From: Malachius bipustulatus
Lineage: Eukaryota; Arthropoda; Insecta; Coleoptera; Melyridae
Length of the DNA: 64,000 nt
Direction of reading: 5' to 3'
Assembly: GCA_910589415.1 (NCBI GenBank)
Contig: OU342630.1
Location: forward strand, 47,896,012-47,960,011
In this document: positions 61,102-64,000 of the stretch, in pieces
Position numbering within the stretch: the first letter of the stretch is position 1
Layout: the number at the start of each line of letters is the position of its first letter
Notes under the pieces: model-generated
Database searches by the model: none
The model's input: the letters and a program-made list of their open reading frames with translations, nothing else
Told to the model about the DNA's origin: nothing
Made by a program: the position numbers and the translations under genes

Positions 61102-62705
61102 AAGATAGAAAATCGGAGAATCGAGTTTTGCAAATACGTCATAAACAAAAGAAGATATCCACAAAAAAGAGATCGAGGATGCAGGATCCATTTTCTGTAT
61201 CTCTTGGCATGGAGATTTCCTATCAAAACATCAAAAGTTGCCCACCCTGTACATAGATACGTAAACCAGTTATTATAGACTCTGTAAAAGAAATTGCTGA
61301 ATAGTCGCCGTTTAGATTTTTCAAATGGCGAGCTACTACTGCGTTCTATTATCGAAGAGCTTATTTCGTTTGCTTTTCAATGACGTATCTTAAACATTGC
61401 GGGCTTAATAAACCACTAAAAATAAAAAATTATCTATAATATAGAATGTGAAAACTCATTTTCCGGCGTTTATCCTTACCGGTTTAATAATAATTCAAAT
61501 TAAACCAACTTTTTTCCAATCTTTATAGTAATTTCTGAGAATAGTTGAGCTGAATAACTGAACAAAACTATAGAACGAGAGGTTTATATTATCATATACT
61601 TATACCTACATGGATGAGGACATTTGGGTTTATCTACCTATTGAATAATTCATGAAAATATCATTTAAAAATGCAATACATTCATTAAACGTCATATTTA
61701 ATAAAAAAAAGATACGCAATTTCATCTGGGAGGTGGAAGGAATTCGTCAAAGGAAATGTTTAAGCGGTAATTTAAATTTCCATGACATACCAACCTTTTA
61801 TTATGAATTTCCAATCATCATTTTCTCCTTACTGAATTCTTGATCAGTAAAAATCTCTTGGATGGATGAGATCGCAGACATATGTCAATATATCGATATG
61901 GTTTAGAATGATGATCACGTTTCGCGTCCGGGAGACATTTTCACGTGCGCCATAAGCAAGAATGGCAGCTGCCATTATATCAACTTCCGCAGCTACCAGT
62001 TCTTCAGGCTGGTTTTTTCTCCTAAATGAATGTTGATGATGAAAAATGATAATAGCCAGATCAGAAATATTATGGAGTAATTATTATTAATATTATAAAC
62101 AATCTGATTTTTGAAGAATTGATCGAAAGTTAAAAAATGACACTGTTATTTACAGAGATGCTCCAGCAAGGTGAGCTTTCTTCTTCCATGGAATCGCTTT
62201 CTTATGACTCTTCGGTGACGTCGCCCGCATCCAGCACCGGCCATCAAAGCCAAAGAACGAAAAGAATGCGCACCTCATTCAAACACCACCAACTTCGCAC
62301 AATGAAGACCTACTTTGCAATCAACCAAAATCCAGACGCCAAAGATCTCAAACAACTAGCGCAAAAAACTGGTCTGTCAAAAAGAGTTCTCCAGGTAGGT
62401 AATCACACAGTACGAACTTCGTTTAAAACGTATACCTACTTCAAAAATGGATTTACTGATCTCAAAATATTTTGTTTTGCTAGGTCTGGTTTCAGAATGC
62501 AAGAGCAAAGTGGCGGCGAAATATAATGCGACAGGAGGGATCTCAAGGAGGCGCTCAGGGAGTCCAGGGGAGCACAGGCGGGAGTGCAGTTGGTCCCGGT
62601 ATTATTGTAGAGGCCAGCAATCTTTCTCATCAATCTCTAGACGACTTGCACCATCACATGCATTCCCAAAACTCACAAACACTCAACTTTAGTGATATTT
62701 ATTAA
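21058..62705 (+). CDS. ap: Apterous/Lhx2/9-class LIM-homeodomain transcription factor (5 coding exons, joined)
   Basis: Joined exons 21058-21308, 37859-38032, 38118-38320, 62156-62394 and 62484-62705 give 1,089 nt, 362 residues plus TAA. All junctions keep frame and all introns are GT-AG. LIM1 is residues 29-81 (C29, C32, H50, C53, C56, C59, C78, D81); LIM2 is 91-144 (C91, C94, H113, C116, C119, C122, C141, H144). A basic AT-hook-like KGRPRKRK lies at 179-186, and the homeodomain at 244-303 with WFQNARAKWRR, Q50 and N51. The motifs SFKHHQLRTMK and NPDAKDLKQL are typical of Apterous/Lhx2/9. Family role: nuclear selector factor that works with LDB/Chip cofactors in dorsal wing/appendage and neuronal identity. 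The N-terminus is much shorter than in Drosophila Ap, and the tail ends in FSDIY. An in-frame TAG at 21034-21036 supports the start. Insects often have two ap paralogues; which one this is cannot be told here. Confidence 0.93.
21572..21883 (+). mobile_element. tRNA-derived SINE with 11-bp target duplication
   Basis: Begins GTTCCGTGGGTTCCGTGGCG with an A-box TGGCGCAGTGGA (21589-21600) and a B-box GGTTCGAAACT (21633-21643), tRNA-Arg-like. The body includes GGAAGGCAATGGCAAACCAC. It is flanked by AATTGCAAAAA at 21561-21571 and 21884-21894. It lies in ap intron 1, about 260 bp past exon 1. The open frames over it are shadows. Confidence 0.8.
21985..22370. repeat. Degenerate palindromic repeat built of CCGGTCAGCT words
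   Basis: GATCCGGTCAGCTC-type words (near 22004, 22039) are mirrored by GAGCTGACCGGATTT-type words (near 22164, 22229, 22316), with AAAATTCGATTTT linkers. It looks like an old foldback element; no gene. Confidence 0.5.
22697..22944 (+). mobile_element. 5S-rRNA-derived SINE (SINE3-like)
   Basis: The head 22697-22786 follows the order of 5S rRNA: GTCAAACGATCTC for GTCCGATCACC, AAAGTGCAGCA for AAATTAAGCAGC, and CAGTACTTAGATGGGTGACC for the 5S TTAGTACTTAGATGGGGGACC block. The body continues with GTCCCGGCTGC, CAGTCGTTAAG and CTTCTGACACTTGGGCTT. 5S-derived SINEs use the 5S internal Pol III promoter. The head recurs at 20284. Confidence 0.7.
22945..23560. other. AT-rich intron 1 stretch, no gene seen
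   Basis: No element ends, coding frames or notable repeats were recognised apart from homopolymer runs. Confidence 0.4.
23566..24380. repeat. Palindromic low-complexity repeat of AAGAGCTTC/AAGCCC words
   Basis: Dozens of AAAGAGCTTGAAGCC, AAGCCACAAG, CAAAAGAGCTT and GAATTGAAGC words in both orientations. The outer parts (GAAGCCACAAGTCCC near 23593; CAAGTCACAAGCC near 24352) mirror each other around a less repetitive centre near 23890-24090. Spurious frames run through it. Probably an expanded foldback or satellite-like element. Confidence 0.5.
24390..27194. other. Intron 1 stretch, no gene; (ATT)n tract and a small MITE-like pair
   Basis: 25391-25421 is an (ATT)n microsatellite. About 26133-26326 is bounded by TACCGGGTGAGTCACT and its partial complement GGTCAGCCACCCGGTA, a possible 190-bp element related to the single end at 6568. 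No coding frame seen. Confidence 0.4.
27413..27642. repeat. Palindrome with a 140-bp TA-type element at its centre
   Basis: ATTCTCTTTACAACGATATT (27413 on) mirrors the end at about 27642. At its centre 27459-27598 is a complete 140-bp element, CAGAGTGGCCCATCG...GGGCCATCCTG, with TA on both sides, of the same sequence family as the outer arms of 27197-30952. Three levels of insertion can be read here. Confidence 0.65.
27643..30741. mobile_element. 3.1-kb block with short inverted ends, no coding frame
   Basis: Left end CACACTGAAAAAACTACTAC and right end GTAATGTTTTTTCCGTG are inverted-like, just inside the arms of the outer element. Inner words such as CAATTATAAAA...ACCAATGAAG recur in both orientations. 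Contains an AAT-rich tract at 28985-29030 and the palindrome 29763-30216. No recognisable gene, so non-autonomous if mobile. Confidence 0.4.
29763..30216. repeat. Palindromic repeat, about 200-bp arms
   Basis: TACTTCTCTTG...TAAAAGACCTGGGACACGTC on the left mirrors GACGTGTCCCAAGTCTTTTA...AGAGAAGTAGG on the right, including AGTGATAAGGATAAAAATTC and AGACAAAATATTGAAATT. The centre is a run of ATTTATAATATTTTAAA. No gene. Confidence 0.65.
31054..31341. repeat. Diverged TA-type element
   Basis: CAGGGTCCCAAAATCTGTC at the left and AACATGTAATCCCTG then TA at the right; TCTCCCAATACG and CGTATCGGGAGA mirror each other. The inner GTTATGGATAAAATAAGAAATCTC resembles 3059-4069. A short frame across it is a shadow. 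Confidence 0.5.
31345..32880. other. Intron 1 stretch without gene; relatively repeat-free at 31620-31960
   Basis: 31620-31960 is balanced in composition, lacks TE signatures and holds CCAATTAATTC and CCAATTAGCAG homeodomain-type words. It may be a regulatory region of ap; no direct support. The rest is AT-rich. Confidence 0.3.
32885..33191 (-). pseudogene. Decayed LINE-type endonuclease tail (3' part)
   Basis: Read on the minus strand from 33190, the frame gives NITSILREKGHECFGKVY, then FPDIIAFD, a stop, then SAFIIIDSTVRYGTN, and after a frameshift WEIIVLWFASRGTVGQSV. PD...D plus a late SRGT/GARGT motif recalls the restriction-like endonuclease tail of R2/CRE-type LINEs. A stop codon and at least one frameshift make it dead. 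The 5' part continues at 34553, beyond an inserted foldback element. Family assignment is by motif memory only. Confidence 0.5.
33192..34552. mobile_element. Foldback element with GTCATAA-CATG ends, 1,361 bp including a nested copy
   Basis: GTCATAACCATG at the left and CATGATTATGAC at the right, followed inward by mirrored GCGAAGTGAGCCGGAAAA and GCTATAGCGCATTCGATTG. Subterminal TTTGACCACGT words repeat four or more times per arm. It splits the LINE remnant and is itself interrupted by the TA-type element 33582-34132. No ORF; target duplication not clear. Confidence 0.65.
33582..34132. repeat. TA-flanked palindromic element, 551 bp, nested
   Basis: CAGGGTGTTAGTTAAGTACG...CGTACTTAACTAACACCCTG with TA at 33580-33581 and 34133-34134. 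About 140-bp arms mirror closely (GAAGCACCCCTTGGAGTTTG). A second inner GGGTGTCAAACTT / AAGTTTGACACCCTG pair is present, as in 43247-44413. No ORF. Confidence 0.85.
34553..34645 (-). pseudogene. Decayed LINE tail, zinc-knuckle part (5' part)
   Basis: The minus-strand frame reads WYCCGKEFETSIIHVTGICN then SNSAKIQQL. The C-x2-G..H-x4-C spacing just before an endonuclease tail is what R2-like LINE proteins show. It runs into the foldback element at 34552 and resumes at 33191. Upstream of 34645 the frame is broken and no reverse transcriptase was found. Confidence 0.45.
34650..37485. other. Intron 1 stretch, no gene seen
   Basis: AT-rich with some mixed-composition patches (35040-35110, 36350-36480, 36940-37060). 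Frames are short and without motifs. No element ends recognised. Confidence 0.4.
37489..37525. repeat. 37-bp CAGGGTGATGAAAATT palindrome, end of a family-B fragment
   Basis: CAGGGTGATGAAAATT mirrors ATTTTTCATCACCCTG. TA precedes it. The following 150 bp carry family-B landmarks (AAAAACCGTTTTTAGATAT, TTTGAAGTTGGAAAAT). The same hairpin ends the 7690-8040 fragment. Confidence 0.55.
37859..38032 (+). CDS. ap: ap coding exon 2: LIM2
   Basis: Acceptor TTTGCAG at 37852-37858 and donor AG|GTACTA at 38033. It completes R84 and encodes the whole second zinc module up to C141, including NELVMRARDLVYH, which matches Apterous/Lhx2/9 LIM2 closely. It ends after two bases of R142, so exons 1 and 2 have the same phase. 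The exon is too short and lacks an internal start, so it is easily missed by ORF scanning. Confidence 0.93.
38118..38320 (+). CDS. ap: ap coding exon 3: end of LIM2 and basic linker
   Basis: Acceptor TTTTCAG, donor G|GTAAGG. Encodes residues 143-209: the last LIM2 ligand H144, an acidic/aromatic stretch, a Pro-rich turn and KGRPRKRK (179-186), which corresponds to the KGRPRKRK linker of Drosophila Apterous. It ends one base into E210. The intron that follows is 23.8 kb, and a putative solo LTR was inserted only 73 bp past the donor. Confidence 0.92.
38394..42183 (+). mobile_element. Putative solo LTR, copy 2 (3,790 bp)
   Basis: TGTAAC start and CATTTCA end, flanked by GTAG on both sides (38390-38393, 42184-42187). 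Collinear with 14111-17368 and in the same orientation, but about 530 bp longer, partly because of tandem repeats at 41040-41420. A minus-strand frame at 38460-38756 has a counterpart in copy 1 but no recognisable domain. Different 4-bp duplications show the two copies inserted independently. Confidence 0.72.
41040..41425. repeat. Tandem repeat (about 125-150 bp units) inside solo LTR copy 2
   Basis: Three to four units containing TTTTTCCAAGGTAGAT, GGGAAATTCGACCGGAGTCC and GCCATCTCTGGATTCGAATT follow one another; a diverged unit lies at about 40915-41030. The equivalent place in copy 1 (16190-16500) has its own shorter AACTGATTGTATGTGGAAAT duplication. Confidence 0.65.
42188..42806. other. 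Intron 3 stretch, no gene; 11-bp hairpin at 42364-42399
   Basis: TTGTAAATACG (42364-42374) and CGTATTTACAA (42389-42399) form a perfect stem over a GC-rich loop GGACGGCGCCCCCT. The rest is AT-rich with no frames of interest. Confidence 0.4.
42807..42926 (+). pseudogene. THAP-domain-like N-terminal fragment
   Basis: ATG at 42807 opens a 39-codon frame with CCIVGC, then LNFYGF and SKSWEID, then TGA. C-x-x-x-C followed by a NF..F patch and a Trp fits the start of a THAP zinc finger, found in P-element transposases and host THAP proteins. The second half (Cys, His, AVPTIF) was not found. It could be a P-like element remnant or a decayed exon; motif coverage is too short to be sure. Confidence 0.35.
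43247..44413. repeat. TA-type palindromic element, 1,167 bp
   Basis: Ends CAGGGTGTTGTATCAGAGAT and ATCTCTGATACACCCTG; TA precedes (43245-43246), CA follows, probably a mutated TA. Arms include a second CAGGGTGTCGAACTT / AAGTTCGACACCCTG pair and GGTTATAACTCGTGTAAATT / AATTTACAGAAGTTATAACC. A repeated middle unit (GTCAGTG-CGT, CATTTCTTGAGG) occurs twice. No ORF with motifs. Confidence 0.8.
44448..45178. repeat. TA-flanked palindromic element, 731 bp
   Basis: CAGTGTGCTTCCCAAAAGTA and TACTTTTGGCAAGCATTG, with TA at 44446-44447 and 45179-45180. Arms carry ACAGGTCGATTTTGTTTTTG and a second TACAGGGTGAT-CGC / CACCCTGTA pair. The centre (44825-44935) is a TATTAAATTAAATCTGT tandem tract. Frames across the arms are shadows. 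Confidence 0.8.
45475..45735. other. GC-rich patch in intron 3
   Basis: A CpG-containing block (GCGACGTTTTTCCGCCCGCG, CCTCCGCGTTC, CCTGCGCGAGAC) with a CCAAT/ATTGG-like CCAATCAG word and TTACGTCATA. No frame with coding character. It may be an intronic promoter or enhancer, or the remains of an unrecognised element. Confidence 0.3.
45742..46455 (+). mobile_element. Tc1/mariner-superfamily element with about 118-bp TIRs, internally deleted (714 bp)
   Basis: Starts CAGGGTGTTCTACAAGCTCT and ends AGAGCTTGTAGAACAGCCTG, TA at 45740-45741 and 46456-46457. TIRs of about 118 bp are nearly identical. Between them lies only the 3' half of a transposase gene. The TIR shares the CAGGGTGT start with the coding-free palindromes, so a full-length relative may mobilise them. 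CATGGGTCCGATTCG in the TIR resembles CATGGGTCCGAAAAT in 33582-34132. Confidence 0.85.
45855..46275 (+). pseudogene. Transposase C-terminal half (DDE, Tc1/mariner superfamily)
   Basis: Open frame ending in TAG at 46275. Motifs: YQHDGAPPH (second catalytic Asp), WPPRSPDLNPLDFYLWG (third acidic residue, with 36 residues between the two) and a C-terminal RRCEACIQAEGGHFEQ. These match the transposases often annotated as Tc3-like in insects. The helix-turn-helix N-terminus and first Asp are absent; the frame runs upstream into the left TIR, where the ATG at 45772 is fortuitous. Not functional by itself. Confidence 0.8.
46458..49600. other. Intron 3 stretch without gene; GC-rich at 47210-47720; (TA)n at 49552-49574
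   Basis: 47230-47290 and 47435-47720 are CpG-rich (GCTACGGCGCGCGCTCCGCG; CGGTCCCGTGTGTCC). 48292-48318 has a CTAGTTT/AAACTAG hairpin. A (TA)n tract precedes the Penelope-like palindrome. Short minus-strand frames over this region show no domain. Confidence 0.35.
49608..50662 (+). mobile_element. Penelope-like element end arranged as a 1,055-bp palindrome (418-bp arms)
   Basis: Left arm 49608-50025 and right arm 50245-50662 have equal length, align without gaps and differ at very few bases. The loop (219 bp) carries the end of a frame reading FKRQFLEMCHIN, then INLKSDIQNLNRIYSYIL, then stop at 50160. This resembles the C-terminal tail of Penelope-like proteins (after the GIY-YIG nuclease). 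The right arm holds CTGATGA (50561-50567), a GATCT/AGATC stem and GAAA (50585-50588), a hammerhead-ribozyme-like core known from Penelope terminal repeats. TA-rich DNA flanks both ends. Confidence 0.6.
50561..50588 (+). ncRNA. Hammerhead-ribozyme-like core motif
   Basis: CTGATGA, then a 5-bp stem GATCT (50569-50573) with AGATC (50580-50584) over a short AT loop, then GAAA. An inverted copy lies at 49682-49709. Position 10.1 is A rather than the usual G and I could not confirm stems I and III or the cleavage site, so activity is unproven. Confidence 0.35.
50665..51466. other. Intron 3 stretch, no gene seen
   Basis: AT-rich. A single ACAGGGCGCCGCGTAAGG end-like word at 51312 suggests another decayed TA-type element. 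No coding frame. Confidence 0.4.
51474..51736 (-). repeat. 3' LTR of the BEL/Pao element
   Basis: 263 bp; reads TGTTTAAGCC...GCCACA on the minus strand. Differs from 57525-57787 at one visible position near its end (T for C at 51481). The polypurine tract lies at about 51737-51755. CAGAG precedes it on the + strand. Confidence 0.9.
51831..52670 (-). pseudogene. pol: BEL/Pao integrase core and C-terminal domain (frameshifted from pol)
   Basis: 279 codons in another frame, overlapping the previous frame by 4 bp (GTATGA). Continues the integrase: CFCTKAVHLEIVSDL, IFSDNASNFIGA (second Asp), SPHQGGLWEAGVKSMKHHL (catalytic Glu), then the DUF5641-type tail (KWRLGRVTDLHHGKDGLARV). The DDE triad is complete across the two frames, but a 1- or 2-base indel at 52669 separates them. 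Only about 95 bp lie between its stop and the LTR. Confidence 0.88.
52667..54514 (-). pseudogene. pol: BEL/Pao pol: protease, RNase H and N-terminal integrase, RT domain missing
   Basis: 615-codon frame; its first 20 or so codons are read from the insertion, so the ATG is fortuitous. Aspartic protease ALLDCGSMSSF (D56; DCGS instead of DSGS). Then GKIDLLIGGD and RFVVSIPLK. At about residue 257 the sequence jumps from LGDS straight to PIKMITIPRLELCGSL, the RNase H-side motif, so the whole reverse transcriptase (including YMDD) is absent by an in-frame deletion near 53744. It continues with FYWCDSTIVLSWI and LNPADILSRG, and the H2C2 integrase zinc finger region (CVKCFRAKP). It ends at TGA 52667 within integrase after GIDYAG (first catalytic Asp). 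Confidence 0.85.
54456..55253. mobile_element. Inverted-repeat-bounded insertion at the gag-pol junction (798 bp)
   Basis: 54456-54481 (TCTGTACACTGAGAGTTGTC...) and 55228-55253 are inverted copies with one mismatch in 26. Between them there is no coding frame (an ATT-rich centre, a TACTCTCAAGTGTCAGTG-type region). Gag sequence stops and pol sequence resumes exactly at the two ends, so I read it as a small DNA element. No clear target duplication; the host frame would not be restored by simple removal. Confidence 0.6.
55219..56652 (-). CDS. gag: BEL/Pao gag-like protein
   Basis: 477-codon frame on the minus strand. The N-terminal half is coiled-coil-rich (LELDRFNIELETN region) as in DUF1759 gag proteins; LPKFNGDMNYWLEFKDSY (about residues 165-185) and YDNKRMLIQNHVRSLF are the usual landmarks. 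Zinc knuckles near the C-terminus: CVMCKGNHIIYSC, CLNCLRKGHSTRIC and CRICHSKFHNLLLH. In intact relatives gag and pol are fused; here the last residues (VCTLRVVCCEN) are read from the inserted inverted repeat at 55228-55253 and the frame stops inside it. Confidence 0.85.
   Translation of the reverse strand: MAALKTLIKKRDSINSKNTNFNTYFESFTTKHNKLTADIAQAENSNNHIELDRFNIELETNFIELNNRLKNFHAILHDFDEIQNEIELKTDDELINAQKTERQTFENSYYSVLSRAERLLNEYNKSKNVEDSDSVVSSKHSSLHPDASRLDLHGIRLPVISLPKFNGDMNYWLEFKDSYTSLIHNNDAISSIQKFYYLRASLESSALQVISALEFSAASYQLAFELLKKRYDNKRMLIQNHVRSLFNIKPINKESPSALRNLRDSITKHVRALQTLGQKIESWDVIIIYLATTKLDSTSKRYWEELKINDENPSLESFYDFLKTRADLLETLGDNVESKAQSQRSNTKAFLQTNNTGNSQCVMCKGNHIIYSCSQFLELPVEKRIEQSKRLLLCLNCLRKGHSTRICRSAGCRICHSKFHNLLLHLKNYRNHRDPNSVGAPDNSDVTVADSTGQNDTTAATNNIAKVCTLRVVCCEN
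56653..57502 (-). other. 5' leader of the BEL/Pao element
   Basis: Non-coding, between primer site and gag ATG. Contains GC-richer CAGCGGGAAC...GCAGGCAGGAGACAC at 57295-57360 and AT-rich sequence near the gag start. No separate gene. Confidence 0.6.
57525..57787 (-). repeat. 5' LTR of the BEL/Pao element
   Basis: 263 bp, TGT...ACA ends. Four bases inward of it a TGGTCTTTCACCACCGG sequence (57520 downwards) is the likely tRNA primer-binding site; I could not name the tRNA. Target duplication CAGAG follows at 57788-57792. Confidence 0.9.
57788..58109. repeat. Right part of a TA-type element into which the BEL element inserted
   Basis: CAGAGTGGTCACAAAAAA at 57788 mirrors TTTTTTTGTGACCATGGATCCTG ending at 58109. 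With the BEL element removed, the other side of the duplication (51467-51473) reads TACAGAG, so the terminus CAGAG of this element was the retrotransposon's 5-bp target. Confidence 0.65.
58112..59120. other. Intron 3 stretch, no gene seen; mixed-composition patch at 58380-58640
   Basis: 58380-58640 is GC-richer and free of repeat ends; its minus-strand 78-codon frame has no recognisable domain. Possible regulatory DNA. The rest is AT-rich. Confidence 0.35.
59124..60214. repeat. Foldback element, about 1.09 kb
   Basis: TGGACACTTTAATGTAAAAAAT (left) mirrors ATTTTTTGCACTAAAGTGTC (right); inner mirrored blocks include GCTTATAAAAGGAAAACTG, TATAAATGG...CGAATTGTAG, CAACCCAATCGGTTCAT, CTCTTTGCGAGATAG and AAATTGCGCGCAAAACATGAG around a centre near 59640. 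Arms are old (many mismatches). Frames in it are shadows. Confidence 0.65.
60330..60597 (-). CDS. Exon-like open frame of unknown function
   Basis: On the minus strand, TTTTCCAG at about 60605-60598 could be an acceptor for a frame IYGRLVSVTCSGLINECVDA...LDKILLTGTGWKLNTKSVYS that runs 88 codons to TAA at 60330. Residue composition is protein-like and there is no repeat signature around it. The TGTGWKLN stretch reminds me faintly of the GFF-N segment near the C-terminus of insect gustatory receptors, but that is a guess. No partner exon was found upstream, so it may be a pseudogene fragment. Confidence 0.25.
60788..60952. mobile_element. MITE with GCCCGTATTCATCAA ends, 165 bp
   Basis: GCCCGTATTCATCAA...ATATAACCCC on the left mirrors GGGGTTATATTTTGAA and TTGATGAATACGGAC on the right, with an inner ATTGGTTTAAAATTC / AGACCAATCAGCTG pair. 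No ORF; target duplication not clear. Confidence 0.6.
61061..61098. repeat. (GA)n microsatellite
   Basis: About 18 uninterrupted GA units. It gives the long serine/leucine run in the minus-strand frame over it, which is spurious. The rest of 60955-62150 holds no gene other than the E-box patch noted separately. Confidence 0.9.
61961..61976. promoter_or_regulatory. Perfect 16-bp palindrome with CAGCTG E-box in intron 3 near the homeodomain exon
   Basis: AATGGCAGCTGCCATT is a perfect palindrome centred on a CAGCTG E-box; a CACGTG E-box lies at 61942-61947. It sits in a GC-richer, repeat-free patch about 180 bp before exon 4. bHLH binding or an intronic enhancer is inference only. Confidence 0.3.
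62156..62394 (+). CDS. ap: ap coding exon 4: linker and first 46 homeodomain residues
   Basis: Acceptor TTTACAG at 62149-62155; the two first bases complete E210. A Ser-rich linker (residues 217-241) precedes the homeodomain, which begins at T244. The donor CAG|GTAGGT lies after homeodomain position 46 (residue Q289), a conserved intron position within helix 3 in many homeobox genes. Confidence 0.93.
62484..62705 (+). CDS. ap: ap coding exon 5: homeodomain recognition helix and C-terminus
   Basis: Acceptor TTGCTAG, then VWFQNARAKWRR (residues 290-301) with the DNA-contacting Q293 and N294. The tail is Gly/Ser/Gln-rich, then His-rich (LHHHMHSQ), and ends FSDIY followed by TAA at 62703-62705. 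It is shorter than the Drosophila Ap tail and differs from it after the homeodomain. Confidence 0.93.
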   Translation, partial: VWFQNARAKWRRNIMRQEGSQGGAQGVQGSTGGSAVGPGIIVEASNLSHQSLDDLHHHMHSQNSQTLNFSDIY

Positions 62706-63310
62706 GAAATGTAGAAAATTACATTATTACCTAAATGAGTATTACTGGAAGAAAATTGTTGTTGAATTTTCGCGATAAGTCTGTCGATCTAACGAAACTG
62801 AATTGTTAAAAAAAATACCACGAGTACGTAAAACGAGACTGGCGTTTTTTTTAAGCAACTTAGTTCAGTTTAGATTAAATCATGAGTCATATTTTATTAT
62901 TAGACTATTTCAAATAAAGGTTGAAAAATTTAAATTTATTTGAACGTGCAGCTGCAATTATTATTTATTGTCGAAGTGTCAAACTTTACATTGTGGAGTG
63001 ATCCGTATCCATTGTTTCGACGTTGAAAACACCACGCTGATAGATCAATCAGAATTTCAGAATTGAAAAACAGTGTAGTGTTTTCGCGAAAACACACTGT
63101 CTCTGGTTTTTGATTGGTCAGATTACTTGAACATTTTTAACATGAGTGAAATGGACTTCGAAATTTACAAAATTTTCAGCAAATGGAAGCACTAATAAAT
63201 TAATTTTAGTAAGAAGGAATGCTTCAAAAATATTCCATTAAAGTATTCCCCTAATTTGAAATTAATTATATATTTATCAGAAGTGCCTGTTTTACAATAA
63301 ATTAAACTCA
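62706..63310 (+). other. ap: 3' UTR of ap with candidate poly(A) signals
   Basis: AT-rich sequence after the stop codon. AATAAA occurs at 62913-62918 and again near 63296. Which one is used cannot be told from sequence. A GT-containing palindromic stretch at 63070-63110 (GTGTTTTCGCGAAAACAC) lies between them. Confidence 0.45.
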
Positions 63311-64000
63311 CTTTACAATTTAAAGTTTAATTTCACATGATTACAATCGTTTAAAGTGATTGTAAGTTAAAGGCGCTTTGAAACTTATATGAAAAAACAA
63401 TTTTTGATACCTAAATCATTTAAAGTAAAAAGGGCGATTTGTAATTTGTCATATTTTCCACACTATGCTCTTAAACAAAAATGCACTTAATAATGTTCTG
63501 TGTGAATCTTGAACACGAAAGTGATTGTATAAGTAAAAAGATCATATTAAGTTTGTAGGTACCTATGATATAAAATCTTGTGTAAATTTTGATCAGTCTT
63601 TTTAAACACTTAATGAAAACAACAAAAACAAATTTTATATTTTTTTTAAGTTTCTTTTTATGTGTTTTTATGTTAAACACTTTTCACATTTCTTGTCAAA
63701 TAGTTATGTGTAGTAAAATATAGTAAAATATATAAGTATTACTTATTTTCTTCAGTAATACTCTCATTTTAGCAGCAAATACGTACGAGTAAAATCGTAG
63801 TTTACTCACGAATGTTCCTTATTTATAGTGATATTTTTTATGTAAGGACAAAAATAATAATAATGTGTGGATGTTGAGTTGAGGGCATCAATTATATAGA
63901 TGTATTATTTATATGTATAGAGAGAGAAATGTACCGTTTGTATATAAAGTAACACCATGTAATCTGTTCTTTGTCTTAGATGCAATGGTTTAGAGAAATA
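63311..64000. other. AT-rich sequence downstream of ap, no gene seen
   Basis: Low-complexity AT-rich DNA with short open frames only; none has recognisable motifs or coding character. It could be distal 3' UTR, since no obvious strong terminator or next gene is visible. Confidence 0.4.

Noticed and set aside
60924..61226. 100-codon minus-strand frame with a Leu/Ser repeat
   Set aside because: The repeat is the translation of the (GA)n microsatellite; the rest lacks coding character.
62137..62155. Translation start at ATG 62137 for a separate homeobox gene
   Set aside because: The ATG lies in intron sequence before a good acceptor at 62155, and exon 4 continues exon 3 in frame with the Apterous linker.
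62395..62526. Read-through of the homeodomain frame past 62394
   Set aside because: A GTAGGT donor interrupts the homeodomain and the recognition helix resumes at 62484 after an AG acceptor.

Overview
The window is AT-rich, intron-rich insect DNA carrying one recognisable host gene and a dense, nested load of transposable elements. The abundant TAGGTA/TACCTA tracts together with BEL/Pao, Penelope-like, SINE and mariner-type repeats suggest a hemipteran, perhaps aphid-like. That is a composition-based guess; the sequence itself only secures 'insect'.

Host gene: five coding exons on the + strand (21058-21308, 37859-38032, 38118-38320, 62156-62394, 62484-62705) join in frame into a 362-residue LIM-homeodomain protein of the Apterous/Lhx2/9 class: two LIM domains, a basic AT-hook-like linker and a homeodomain. 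Introns 1 and 3 are huge (16.6 and 23.8 kb), introns 2 and 4 tiny (85 and 89 bp). A GC-rich block at about 2.1-2.4 kb ending in a possible splice donor is a candidate upstream promoter and non-coding exon; 20808-21057 is the likely 5' UTR exon part.

Repeats fill the upstream region and the long introns. (1) A large set of TA-flanked palindromic elements with ends CAGGGTG...CACCCTG, some nested inside one another; one copy (45742-46455) keeps the 3' half of a Tc1/mariner-superfamily transposase. (2) Two 3.3-3.8 kb non-coding sequences starting TG, ending CA and each flanked by its own 4-bp target duplication, which look like solo LTRs of a very long-LTR retrotransposon. (3) A BEL/Pao element (51474-57787) with identical-length LTRs, a CAGAG duplication, gag, a pol lacking its reverse transcriptase, an 0.8 kb inverted-repeat-bounded insertion and an integrase frameshift. 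(4) A 1,055-bp near-perfect palindrome with 418-bp arms that looks like a Penelope-like element end with a hammerhead-like motif. (5) A tRNA-derived SINE and two 5S-rRNA-derived SINE copies. (6) Hidden degenerate coding traces: a LINE-type endonuclease tail split by a foldback element, a THAP-like fragment, and an exon-like ORF on the minus strand in intron 3.

No tRNA, rRNA, CRISPR or bacterial-type features were seen. Stretches not listed as repeats hold no gene I can support.
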